Assembly (NCBI GenBank): GCA_947450025.1 | Contig: CANFTW010000006.1 | Span: forward strand, 124,001-188,000 | Origin: Bacteroidota bacterium | GTDB taxonomy: Bacteria; Bacteroidota; Bacteroidia; B-17B0; Aurantibacillaceae | DNA: 64,000 nt | Direction of reading: 5' to 3' | Shown here: positions 28,401-36,306 of the stretch, in pieces | Layout of the letters: every line of letters begins with the position of its first letter | Numbering within the stretch: the first letter of the stretch is position 1 | The notes under the pieces: model-generated | Seen by the model: the letters and a program-made list of their open reading frames with translations, nothing else | What the model was told of the DNA's origin: nothing | Database searches by the model: none | Translations under genes and position numbers: made by a program

Positions 28401-31400
28401 AATGCTAACTATTGGACATCTAATCCAATACCAACTACTTCTACTAGTCGTCCAAATATTATTTTTGGTGCGCAAATTCAAACACAAGGAGCTGGTGGTA
28501 TTTCATGGCAATGGAATCCAGGTGCAGTCAATAGTAATACAGCTACTGCTGTAGTTACAAATACAACTGGTACTGCAACTACTCAAGTGTTTACAGTAAC
28601 AGGCACTAGTACAGTGACAGGTTGTGTTAATACTGCTACGACTAGCGTATTAGTAAATGTAGTTCCTAATACAGCCATAGCAACTAACTCTACTCAATGT
28701 GGTTTAGGTGTTCCAACAGCTTTTGTAACAGGTGGCACATCATACAATTGGTATGCAACACCAACGTCTACAACTATTGTTCAAGCAGGTCCTTTTAATC
28801 ATATTACAAGTCCAATTAACACAACCACAACTTGGTATGTGAATACATTTAATGGATTATGTGAAAGTTTAATTAGAACAGCTGTGACTCAAACGGTTGT
28901 TGTGCCAGATGGAGTTACTGCAGTAACAACATCATCAGCAGTATGTCCAGGTACAACCTATACATTATCTTCAGCTAACACTGGTACAACAAATGTGTAT
29001 GCGTATTCTTGGTCAGCATCTCCATCTGTAGGAAGTGGAATTTCTTCTACAACTCCAGGTGCAAACGTAGTTTTAACTCCAAATACGCCAGGAACTTATG
29101 TATATAATGTGACGGCAACAGATGGTTTCTGTACAACCACTAAAACAGTAAGTGTATTAGTAAATGCAGTTCCTGATTTAGTAGCAACAGCAAGTCCTTC
29201 TATTATTTGTTCAGGTACATCGGTGAATTTAAATGTACAAGCAAACAATGCTACTCCAGGTTTGGCAACTGTTGGTTTCCAAGGTGGTTCAACAACTATT
29301 AATGGTTCTCCATACAGACAAGGTGCTGGAACAACATTAGAGCAAAAAGCACAATACTTATTTACAGCAGCTGAGTTAAATGCTTATGGTATTTACCAAG
29401 GTAACATTACAGATATCAGTATTAACGCTTTAACAGCAGGTAGCGGACAAATGGATAACTTCATTATTAAAATGGGCGCAACAACGGCTAGTTCTTTAGG
29501 AACAACCTATAGTTCTGCAGCATCAACTTTAGTATATGGTCCTTATTCATACTCTGTTACTGCAGGTCAAAATACACACACCTTTGATACACCATTCTTC
29601 TGGGATGGTAACTCAAACGTTGTGATTGAAATTTGTCATGATGCTGTGAATCCATTAGGAGTAAGTAGTAATGTTGTTATTGAAACAACATCTAATAAAG
29701 TAATTACTTCTACTATTTTAGGAGCTTGTTCAGCAACTGTTGGGACTGCAACTACTAACCGTCCACAAATTACATTTGGTGCTCAAGTTGGTTCTGATAT
29801 CACAGGTTCTATGAATATTTTATGGAATCCAGGTGCAATCACCACCAATACAGCATTAGTAACGCCATTAAATACAGGTTCTGTTGTCTCTACTCAAGTG
29901 TATACAGTATCGGTTAATAATCCAGCTACGACATGTTCTAGTATTAAAACAGTAGCAGTAGTGATTAATCCAATCCCTACTACACCAGTAGCTGTAAACT
30001 CTGCACAATGTGGTGTGGCTGTTCCAACAGCATCAGTGTCAGGTGGTACAGTTTACAATTGGTATGCAACGCCAACAGCTACAACCGTATTACAAACAGG
30101 TTCAAGTTCTCACTACACAACCGCAATTAATAGTACAACATCTTGGTATGTGACTTCTATGAATACAGCAGGTTGCGAAAGTCCTAGAGCTACTGTAACA
30201 ACTTCAGTAACTGTTCCAGATGCAGTATCAGCATCAGTAGCATCAGCTTCTGTTTGTCCAGGTACTAACGCAACTTTAATTGCAACTCAAACAGGTTCAA
30301 CTAATGTATATGTATTTACTTGGACAGCATCTTCAGCTACAGGAAGTGGTATTTCAACTTCAGTAGTTGGTAGTTCAGTAAACATTACACCAAGTACATC
30401 TGGTAACTATAACTATACGTTAACAGCATCAGATGCTGCAGGTTGTATAGCAATTAGCACCACATCATTAAATGTGTTTGTAACGCCTACATTAACAGCA
30501 ATTTCAGCTGCTCCAACAACATTATGTTCTGGTAATACAGCAACTTTATCAATCTCTGCAATTTCTCCGGGAACTGTAGCAGTAGGTACTGGTGTAACAA
30601 CACAAGGCGGTTCTGGTCTTTCTCCTTATGCTCAATTCTGGGAAGGTCAAAGAACACAGTATTTATTTACAGCGAGTGAATTATCAGCAATGGGCTTAAG
30701 TTCAGGAAATATGTCAGCGATATCATTTAATGTGACATCTGCTCCAGCAACCTTACAGTTTACAAATTACGCTATCAAAATGTACCATACTTCAGCAACT
30801 GATTTAGTAGCATCGTATGCGTCACCTAGTAGCGCGGTAGTAAACGTATTTGGTCCAGTAAACTTAGCGCCTCCTGCAGTTGGTTTAAGTACTCATAACT
30901 TTACTAATGCCTTTACATGGGATGGTGTATCGAATGTAATCATTGACGTATGTTTCGAAAATGACCCATTAAGTACAGCTGTCTTATATACAAGTAATGA
31001 TATTGTTGCTGCAACAACGGTAACTGGTTTCACATCAGTGAGAGGGGATTATCAAGATAACTCTTCTTTATGTAATACAGCGAACGTTGGTATTTCAGCA
31101 ACAAGTACAATTAGACCAAATGTGATTTTCTTAGGAAATACCATGACAGGTTCAAATGTAGTGAACTGGTCTGCAGGGACAACACCAGCAGGAACAGGTT
31201 ATACCATTACATCGACACCACCAGTAACATCGGTTTATACAGCAACGTTAACAGATTCTCATTCTTGTGCAGTTGTATCTAGCCCTGTAACATTAACAGT
31301 TAATGCTACTCCAACAATTACAGCGGTTGCTTCTAGCCCTTCTGTTTGTGCTGGATCAACAGCAACGTTAACAGCTACTGGTGCAACTAACTATACTTGG

Positions 31401-33230
31401 ACTTCGGGTGGAACAACTTCTACAGAAGTTGTGACTCCTTCAACAGCATCTGTTTATACAGTAACTGGTGCTAGTTTAGGTTGTGTAAGTTCAACCACTG
31501 TTGGAGTTGGTTATAATGTTATTCCTACAGTGGCTGTAAATAGTGGTTCTATTTGTTCAGGAAACAACTTTACCATTACTCCAACTGGAGCATCTTCCTA
31601 TTCATATTCTGGTGGTTCAGATGTAGTGTCTCCATTAACAACTACAGATTATACGGTTACAGGTACAACAGCAGGATGTTCATCAACTGCAGTGTCAAGT
31701 GTATCAGTTAGTACAACACCTACTATTAGTTTATTGTCAGGAGGTATTTGCCCAGGTGATTCTTATACAATTACAGCATCAGGAGCAGATACTTATACAT
31801 ACTCTAGTGGTTCAGCTGTGGTTACTCCAGTTGCTACAACATCTTATTCCGTTACTGGTTCAAATTTAGATGGTTGTATCGGTAATACTGCCGTCACAAC
31901 AGTAACTGTGTCTTCTGTATTAATATTTAATGTTAATAGTGGAGCAGTTTGTGCAGGTAATTCATTTACTATGTCACCTGTTGGAGCAGCAACTTATACA
32001 TACTCTAGTGGATCAGCAGTAGTAACACCAAGCGCATCCTCAGTATATACAATTACTGGAGCAAGTGCTTCAGGTTGTTTAGGTACCGCTACAAGTTCTG
32101 TAACAGTTAATGCTTACCCTGTCGTAACTGTAAATAGTGGTGCTATTTGTTCTGGAAACAGCTTTACAATGATACCATCAGGTGCAACAACTTATTCTTA
32201 CTCTAGTGGTTCTGATATTGTTTCTCCAACTGCAACCACTTCATACACTGTAACAGGTGAAACGGCAGGATGTGCAACAGACGCTGTAAGTTCAGTAACT
32301 GTTATTGCTCTTCCAGTTGTAACAGCAGCTTCTTCAAATACATCCATTTGTATTGGTAATTCAGCAACTTTAACTGCAGCGGGTGCAACTAACTATACTT
32401 GGACTTCAGGTGGAACTGCTTCTACGGAAACAGTAACTCCAACAAGTGCTTCAGTTTACACGGTAACTGGTGAATCTAATGGATGTTCTAACATTGCTAC
32501 AGTGGCAGTCAATGTTTCTACAGTGATACCTACAGTAACCGCAGTTTCTTCAAGTTCAGCAGTTTGTGCTGGTTCATCAGCAACTTTAACTGCAGGTGGA
32601 GCTAACGCTTATACTTGGTCAACTGGAGGAAATGCAACCACTGAAGTAGTTACTCCTTCAACACCTTCTTCTTACACTGTGACAGGTGATTTAAATGGAT
32701 GTACTAACACTGCAATTGTTTCGGTTGGTGTTAATCAAGGGCCTACAGTTACAGCATCAGCATCACAATCTACGTTATGTTTAGATGGAAGTAATGGCCC
32801 TTCAATTTTAACAGCATCTACAACAGCTAGTGCTTATACATGGTCAAATGGAGCTAACACGTTAACAACTTCAGTAACACCTACATTAACTACAACATAC
32901 ACAGTAACTGCTACACAGGCTGGTTGTTCAAGTAATGCACTTGTTACAGTAACTGTATTTGATTGTACAGGTATTAAAGAGTTAACAAATGATAACATTA
33001 GCATCTTCCCTAATCCAACAAATGGTATTGTAAACATCTCTATCTCTTATGAGTTAGCTGGTAATACCTCAATCGAAGTTTACGATGCAATTGGTAAATT
33101 AGTGATTAAAGAAAACTTAACGAATAATACAAGTACAATTAACTTATCAAAAGTTGAAGATGGTATGTATGTATTCAAAATTATTAACAACAACCGCGCA
33201 ATTAAAATTGGTAAAGTTGTTAAACAATAA
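22407..33230 (+). CDS. Giant T9SS-secreted modular surface protein
   Basis: One uninterrupted frame of about 3607 residues. I prefer the ATG at 22407 because it begins the signal peptide MKKSNWLLALTFF, ending in MAQ; an ATG at 22386 is also in frame. Order of parts: a repetitive N/S/T-rich parallel beta-helix region (about 22530-24960, ending in the DLGADEF block); an Ig-like region; a GEVED domain (about 25401-25830, ending GEAEDYTF); four tandem modules of about 440 residues from 26031; eight Ig-like repeats of 65-72 residues (31309-32963); and a type A sorting tail (FPNPTNG, then the VYDAIGKLV and DGMYVFKI blocks). The tail predicts export by T9SS and attachment or release at the cell surface. 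It is likely an adhesin or matrix protein; ligand unknown. The gene is monocistronic. Confidence 0.9.
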   Translation: MKKSNWLLALTFFAVVFTGNLMAQVDVTSSGGTATASYTTLKASFDAINAGTHTGTIAISISASTTETASAVLNANGSGSASFANVSISPSGGAARTITGSVVGPLVDFNGASNVTINGLNTGGNALTISNTATGASSTIRYYNDASNNTVTNCTLLGSSTTLGVVYFGTSTGTLGNLSNTVSNNNIAAAGANSPLTGIYSVGQSALIVNSATVSSNNIYDYFNAAASTSGIFIGGNNNAWTITDNKLYQSATRTYTTANTHYGINITSGAGYVITGNTIGYANNSGTGTTNVVGNSVALAGFPGAYATTGTANATRYVGINAAFTAAGSTSSIQNNKVANIAIYTSSGATTTNGILAGIVVTSGNVNIGTVQGNTIGATTGNGSLYSASSTAGGLISGIYVTSSNTVTIKNNTVGAIDATGNTLTTLSGSIRGIDVTGIGNFLITNNTIGNSTANNLRMGNLYTGVSLSNAGTTFTTSTGASVFVGINSSVSGTITIGTVAEPNTIRNVFVNSNSASALFKGIASSSGVSNISGNNISNINSNSASVSTGSGVLSGLGIYLSGGTNPVISSNTISNLALLNTGTGGFTLGGISYTFPTTSITITKNKIYGLTSAGTGTTVTAPPTVSGIFVRDGGGATANISNNMISLGNGQATNTTFMGLWLQYSFSTVTTMNILHNSINIEGTVTAGALPTFGLYRGDFSATAVTTYVMNVKNNVFSNTRSAGTGTHVCIANNYGATASATNWGTNASDYNFYNTVTGNPNIGYWTSAQTFAGWKTASLSDANSPTASTSANPFPLFNASATGDLHVNPSVATVIESGGVSGLITSDDIDGNIRQGFAGYTGAGSAPDLGADEFAGISPAPVINGVAISPLGSSCSAISRLISATVTPGAASLTSVTLNYSFNGVAQTPITMAGGNLAAGSTWTATIPAAVPTNASVAWYVTTTDGTYSKASNTSSYSDATALNYVATASVTPNPVCEGGVVTLQYNLLGTSTATYCAIAAATSALSYFDAFTTTGAVSNINNTATGFSVGGYANYTNLTVSQKLGQAVSFNTLLQGTTVGVAIWVDWNQDGIFDPSERMYNTTGYVSTAAGTFTVPATAKLGTTRMRILMDYNASNPAAPCGPFASGGRGEAEDYTFLVLPSTVSYAWTDGVTTFTAATNSSTLTVNTSATYTATAYLDGCPLATTVQVNVTPLPSLPIVTNIGQCGLGVSPSNVVGGASYNWYATPTSTTVLQSGASSTYTTAVGATTTWYVTSVNGACESSPRVAVTASVTLPDAVNAASSASLLCVGGSNAITLTANQVGTNNAYSFTWTATPAVGSGMATSVTGQSVVITPTTVGTYTYNVIASDAVCTTLSSVVVTLNALPQLLTSATPSVVCSGASVNLNATNAVIAPGTATSGNGTSLTSAYGYPTAFGNYWYQTWQQYLFTAAELNAMGITAGNITSLSFSIAALPIPNQAITDYNIKIGSTGNTALSAFVTAGLTNVFGPATKTAVLGLNTITLSTPYYWNGTSNLVIDLRQTEFYGSGNATTYYTTTPNNSVLYAYATTSNANYWTSSPAPTASTSRPNIIFGAQIQTQGAGNLVWQWNPGAINSNTATVVVTNTTATAATQVFTVTGTNTLTGCSNTGTTSVVVNAIPTTPVAANSIQCGIGVPTASVSGGTLYNWYATPTSTTVLQTGSVANFTTSINSTTTWYVESVSPEGCSSPRAAVTETVNIPNLVTASTSSSSLCVGGANAITLTANQTGSTNNYNFTWTATPSVGSGITTSVNGRTVSITPTTVGTYTYNVTAIDGICTTLSSVVVRLNDLPQIIASSNPSVVCSGSSVNLTATNAVIAPGPAAVGTGTALTLSYSYPTAFGNYWYQTWQQYLFTAAELNAMGMTAGNITSLSFSISALPNPNTPITDYNIQIAPTSNTALSAFVTTGLSNVFGPTTVTAAAGLNTITLATPYNWDGVSNLVIDLRQTEFYGNGNATTYYTTTPNNSVLYAYATTSNANYWTSNPIPTTSTSRPNIIFGAQIQTQGAGGISWQWNPGAVNSNTATAVVTNTTGTATTQVFTVTGTSTVTGCVNTATTSVLVNVVPNTAIATNSTQCGLGVPTAFVTGGTSYNWYATPTSTTIVQAGPFNHITSPINTTTTWYVNTFNGLCESLIRTAVTQTVVVPDGVTAVTTSSAVCPGTTYTLSSANTGTTNVYAYSWSASPSVGSGISSTTPGANVVLTPNTPGTYVYNVTATDGFCTTTKTVSVLVNAVPDLVATASPSIICSGTSVNLNVQANNATPGLATVGFQGGSTTINGSPYRQGAGTTLEQKAQYLFTAAELNAYGIYQGNITDISINALTAGSGQMDNFIIKMGATTASSLGTTYSSAASTLVYGPYSYSVTAGQNTHTFDTPFFWDGNSNVVIEICHDAVNPLGVSSNVVIETTSNKVITSTILGACSATVGTATTNRPQITFGAQVGSDITGSMNILWNPGAITTNTALVTPLNTGSVVSTQVYTVSVNNPATTCSSIKTVAVVINPIPTTPVAVNSAQCGVAVPTASVSGGTVYNWYATPTATTVLQTGSSSHYTTAINSTTSWYVTSMNTAGCESPRATVTTSVTVPDAVSASVASASVCPGTNATLIATQTGSTNVYVFTWTASSATGSGISTSVVGSSVNITPSTSGNYNYTLTASDAAGCIAISTTSLNVFVTPTLTAISAAPTTLCSGNTATLSISAISPGTVAVGTGVTTQGGSGLSPYAQFWEGQRTQYLFTASELSAMGLSSGNMSAISFNVTSAPATLQFTNYAIKMYHTSATDLVASYASPSSAVVNVFGPVNLAPPAVGLSTHNFTNAFTWDGVSNVIIDVCFENDPLSTAVLYTSNDIVAATTVTGFTSVRGDYQDNSSLCNTANVGISATSTIRPNVIFLGNTMTGSNVVNWSAGTTPAGTGYTITSTPPVTSVYTATLTDSHSCAVVSSPVTLTVNATPTITAVASSPSVCAGSTATLTATGATNYTWTSGGTTSTEVVTPSTASVYTVTGASLGCVSSTTVGVGYNVIPTVAVNSGSICSGNNFTITPTGASSYSYSGGSDVVSPLTTTDYTVTGTTAGCSSTAVSSVSVSTTPTISLLSGGICPGDSYTITASGADTYTYSSGSAVVTPVATTSYSVTGSNLDGCIGNTAVTTVTVSSVLIFNVNSGAVCAGNSFTMSPVGAATYTYSSGSAVVTPSASSVYTITGASASGCLGTATSSVTVNAYPVVTVNSGAICSGNSFTMIPSGATTYSYSSGSDIVSPTATTSYTVTGETAGCATDAVSSVTVIALPVVTAASSNTSICIGNSATLTAAGATNYTWTSGGTASTETVTPTSASVYTVTGESNGCSNIATVAVNVSTVIPTVTAVSSSSAVCAGSSATLTAGGANAYTWSTGGNATTEVVTPSTPSSYTVTGDLNGCTNTAIVSVGVNQGPTVTASASQSTLCLDGSNGPSILTASTTASAYTWSNGANTLTTSVTPTLTTTYTVTATQAGCSSNALVTVTVFDCTGIKELTNDNISIFPNPTNGIVNISISYELAGNTSIEVYDAIGKLVIKENLTNNTSTINLSKVEDGMYVFKIINNNRAIKIGKVVKQ
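26031..31300 (+). repeat. Four tandem 444-residue modules within the giant protein
   Basis: The marker CAATGTGG recurs at 26031, 27363, 28695 and 30005. The first two intervals are exactly 1332 bp and the third is 1310. Copies 1 and 2 share long identical runs, for example 49 identical bases at 27042-27090 and 28374-28422. Each module holds two Ig-like domains, a third Ig-like domain opened at its first strand, and a roughly 190-residue insert with YLFTAAELNA and a WDG/WNG-type block. Confidence 0.9.
31309..32963 (+). repeat. Eight short Ig-like repeats within the giant protein
   Basis: Each copy of about 65-72 residues reads roughly as P-T-V, a Cys, a G-N-S-x-T-x-T-x-x-G-A motif, Y-T-W/Y-S-x-G, V-T-P-x, Y-T-V-T-G and a second Cys. 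The two cysteines are phased so that one disulfide per repeat is likely. Confidence 0.88.
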
Positions 33231-33249
33231 TTAAGTTTAACTTATACTT

Positions 33250-33282
33250 AAAAAGGCTACCTCATTGAGGTAGCCTTTTTTA
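33250..33282 (+). terminator. Terminator of the giant gene
   Basis: The stem GGCTACCTCA / TGAGGTAGCC (33255-33264, 33266-33275) has A-T pairs extending it and a T run. It lies 20 bases after the stop. Confidence 0.9.
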
Positions 33283-33317
33283 TTGGAAATAAATTTAAAA
33301 ATATATCCGTCAAAGCT

Positions 33318-33325
33318 TATCTTTG
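33318..33325 (+). promoter_or_regulatory. Candidate -7 box of hemL
   Basis: The octamer TATCTTTG matches TAnnTTTG, 16 bases before the hemL ATG and just after the preceding terminator. No clear -33 element. Confidence 0.4.
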
Positions 33326-33341
33326 AAATAAATTTACAACA

Positions 33342-34619
33342 ATGAATCTTTCAGTATCAGCTCAATTATTTGAAAAAGCAAAATCTTTTTTTCCAGGGGG
33401 AGTTAATTCGCCCGTTCGTGCCTTTAGAAGTGTAGGAGGAACGCCAATATTTATTGATAAAGGAAAGGGCTCACATGTTTGGGATGCTGATGGTAATGAA
33501 TATATAGATTATTGCGCGAGTTGGGGCCCATTAATTTTAGGACACGCGAATGACAACGTTTTAAATGCTGTTGAAAAAACGATGCGTAACGGAACATCGT
33601 TTGGTGCGCCAACACGTTTAGAAAATGAACTAGCTGAATTAATTTTAACAAACAACCCTTATATCGAAAAAATTCGTTTCGTGAGTAGTGGAACTGAAGC
33701 TGTCATGAGTGCTATTCGTTTAGCGAGAGGCTTTACGGGAAGAAATAAAATTTTAAAATTCGAAGGTTGTTATCATGGCCATTCAGATTCTTTATTAGTA
33801 AAGGCAGGTTCAGGATTGGTAACATTTGGTGAAACATCATCAGCAGGTGTTCCCGAAAGTTTTGTTAAAGAAACCATTGTTGTTCCTTTAAATAATCAAG
33901 CAGCCGTTGAACAAGCATTTGCTCAATTTAAAGATGAAATTGCTTGTGTGATTATTGAACCCATTCCTGCAAATAATGGATTGTTATTACAAGAGAAGGC
34001 ATATTTACAGTTTTTAAGAGACATATGTACAACTAATAAAACATTATTATTATTTGATGAGGTGATTAGTGGTTTTAGAGTTGGATTTTGTGGTGCGGCT
34101 GGATATTATGATATCAAACCAGATATCATTACTTATGGTAAAATTATTGGTGGAGGATTTCCTGTTGGCGCTTATGGAGCTAGTAAAGAAATCATGTCTT
34201 CTATTTCACCAGAAGGAAATGTGTATCAAGCTGGTACCTTAAGTGGTAATCCAGTAGCAATGACAGCAGGAATTGCTCAATTAACAGAATGTTTAAAGCC
34301 TAATTTTTATAAAGACTTAGAGTCGAAAACACAATTATTAATAGAAGGATTAAGTAAAAATACCAAACATCATTTTAAAATATTTACAGTTGGTTCTATT
34401 TTTTGGTTAGCGTTTACAGAAAAGGATGCGATTAGATGTGCTGAAGATATTGATGCGGATAGCATGAAACATTTTAAAATATTATACCATGCTTTATTAG
34501 CAAATGGCATATATTCTGGTCCTTCTGGATATGAAGTAGGGTTTATGAGTGAGGCACATACCCATGAAGATATCCAAAAAACCATTAAAGCGTTTGAAAT
34601 GGCCTTTCAATCCCTTTAA
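33342..34619 (+). CDS. hemL: Glutamate-1-semialdehyde 2,1-aminomutase
   Basis: HemL converts glutamate-1-semialdehyde into 5-aminolevulinate in the C5 route to heme, in the cytoplasm with PLP. The 425 residues match the family length. The N-terminus has the FPGGVNSPVRAF signature. The cofactor region shows SSGTEAVMSAIRLAR and the Schiff-base Lys267 in TYGKIIGGG; the GTLSGNP block follows. It is followed by adenine deaminase 57 bases on and may be cotranscribed with it. Other heme genes are not in the window. Confidence 0.95.
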   Translation: MNLSVSAQLFEKAKSFFPGGVNSPVRAFRSVGGTPIFIDKGKGSHVWDADGNEYIDYCASWGPLILGHANDNVLNAVEKTMRNGTSFGAPTRLENELAELILTNNPYIEKIRFVSSGTEAVMSAIRLARGFTGRNKILKFEGCYHGHSDSLLVKAGSGLVTFGETSSAGVPESFVKETIVVPLNNQAAVEQAFAQFKDEIACVIIEPIPANNGLLLQEKAYLQFLRDICTTNKTLLLFDEVISGFRVGFCGAAGYYDIKPDIITYGKIIGGGFPVGAYGASKEIMSSISPEGNVYQAGTLSGNPVAMTAGIAQLTECLKPNFYKDLESKTQLLIEGLSKNTKHHFKIFTVGSIFWLAFTEKDAIRCAEDIDADSMKHFKILYHALLANGIYSGPSGYEVGFMSEAHTHEDIQKTIKAFEMAFQSL

Positions 34620-34676
34620 TGGTCAGGTGATTAAATGCATTAATCAATTATATTTATGAGAGGATTTAAAACAAAT

Positions 34677-36305
34677 ATGAATTTTACAATCAAATCAAAT
34701 CTCATAGATTTAGTATCCAATGATATTTATGCTGCTGAAGTGGTTATTGAAAATAATATCATTGCATCAATTCGTAGAATCGATGAAACATTAAATACGT
34801 TTATTCTTCCTGGATTTATCGATGCTCATGTACATATTGAAAGTAGTATGTTGGTCCCTTCTGAATTTGCTCGAATTGCTGTCACTCATGGAACCATTGG
34901 AACCATATCAGATCCACATGAAATCGCAAATGTGTTAGGGATAGAAGGTGTTGATTATATGGTGAACAATGCCAATCAGATTCCGTTTTATTTATACTTT
35001 GGCGCTCCTTCCTGTGTGCCGGCAACTCATTTTGAAACAGCTGGTGCCATCATCGATTCTAAAGGTATTGATGAACTTTTATCTCGTAAAGAAATCGTGT
35101 ATTTAGCAGAGATGATGAATTTCCCTGGAGTGATTTATAAAGATGAGGAAGTCTTAAGGAAAATCTCAGCAGCTAAAAAACATAACAAACCCATTGATGG
35201 TCATGCGCCTGGATTAATGGGCGAAGACATGAAAGCTTATTTCAGTGCAGGCATTTCGACTGATCATGAATGTTTTAAATATGATGAGGCTTTAGAAAAA
35301 TTAAAACAAGGCGTTCATATCTTAATTAGAGAAGGAAGTGCTGCGAAGAATTTTGACACCCTGATCCCTTTAATAGAGAGCTATCCGAAGCAGATTATGT
35401 TTTGTTGTGATGACAAGCATCCTGATAATTTGATGGAAGGCCACATTAACCAACACGTGAAACGCGCTTTAACTAAAGGATATAATCTGTTTGATGTTCT
35501 TCGTGCGTCATCCTACAATGTGGTTAAACATTATCAACTTCCAATTGGTTTATTGCAGGTTGGTGATACAGCTGATTTTATAGAAATTGATAATCTGACG
35601 GAATTTAATATTTTAAAAACGTTTATCAACGGAGCTATTGTGGCAGAAAGAGGAACCTCATATATTTCAATTTTAGATGCGCCAATCGTTAATAATTTTA
35701 ATTGTAGTTTAAAGAAGCCTGTTGATTTTGAATTAAAAGCAAGTAGTGAACATATTCGAGTGATAGAAGCTTTAGAAGGCCAGTTAATTACCAATGAAAT
35801 ACGTGCTAACGGAATCTTAAACAATGGCTTTATAGAATCGGATTTAGAAAATGATATTTTAAAAATAGCGGTCGTTAATCGTTATCACGATGCGCCTATA
35901 TCTACAGGATTTATTAAAAATATTGGTTTAAAGCAAGGAGCCATTGCTAGTTGCGTGGCTCATGATTGTCATAATATTGTAGTGGTTGGAGCAAATACCA
36001 CAGACATGGCTCATGCCGTGAACTTAATTATTAAAGCCAAAGGTGGTATTTCGTTATCCAATGGAAGTGAGGAAATGGTTCTTGAATTGCCAATAGCTGG
36101 TATTATGACGAATAAGCCAGCAGAAGAAGTTGCGGAGTTGTATACAGCGATTGACAAACGAGCAAAAGAATTAGGAAGTAAATTAAAAGCCCCTTACATG
36201 ACTTTATCATTTATGGCCTTATTAGTGATTCCTCATTTAAAGTTAAGCGATAAAGGATTGTTTAATGGTAAGCGATTTGAATTCACAGATGTGTTTATAA
36301 ATTAG
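34677..36305 (+). CDS. ade: Adenine deaminase
   Basis: This amidohydrolase converts adenine to hypoxanthine and ammonia in purine salvage. Starting at the ATG at 34677 gives 542 residues; an in-frame ATG at 34656 adds seven residues that do not look conserved. Metal-binding landmarks are all present: DAHVHIESSML, SDPHEIANVLG, DGHAPG and CCDDKHPDN. The C-terminal half has the VAHDCHNIVVVGAN block typical of bacterial Ade. The next hydrolase gene begins one base after its stop, so they are probably one transcript. Confidence 0.92.
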   Translation: MNFTIKSNLIDLVSNDIYAAEVVIENNIIASIRRIDETLNTFILPGFIDAHVHIESSMLVPSEFARIAVTHGTIGTISDPHEIANVLGIEGVDYMVNNANQIPFYLYFGAPSCVPATHFETAGAIIDSKGIDELLSRKEIVYLAEMMNFPGVIYKDEEVLRKISAAKKHNKPIDGHAPGLMGEDMKAYFSAGISTDHECFKYDEALEKLKQGVHILIREGSAAKNFDTLIPLIESYPKQIMFCCDDKHPDNLMEGHINQHVKRALTKGYNLFDVLRASSYNVVKHYQLPIGLLQVGDTADFIEIDNLTEFNILKTFINGAIVAERGTSYISILDAPIVNNFNCSLKKPVDFELKASSEHIRVIEALEGQLITNEIRANGILNNGFIESDLENDILKIAVVNRYHDAPISTGFIKNIGLKQGAIASCVAHDCHNIVVVGANTTDMAHAVNLIIKAKGGISLSNGSEEMVLELPIAGIMTNKPAEEVAELYTAIDKRAKELGSKLKAPYMTLSFMALLVIPHLKLSDKGLFNGKRFEFTDVFIN

Positions 36306-36306
36306 T

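Noticed and set aside
26031-32963. CRISPR-like spacing in the repeat arrays
   Set aside because: The repeats are in frame, hundreds of bases long and coding, with no short palindromic repeat and spacer pattern; no cas genes are present.
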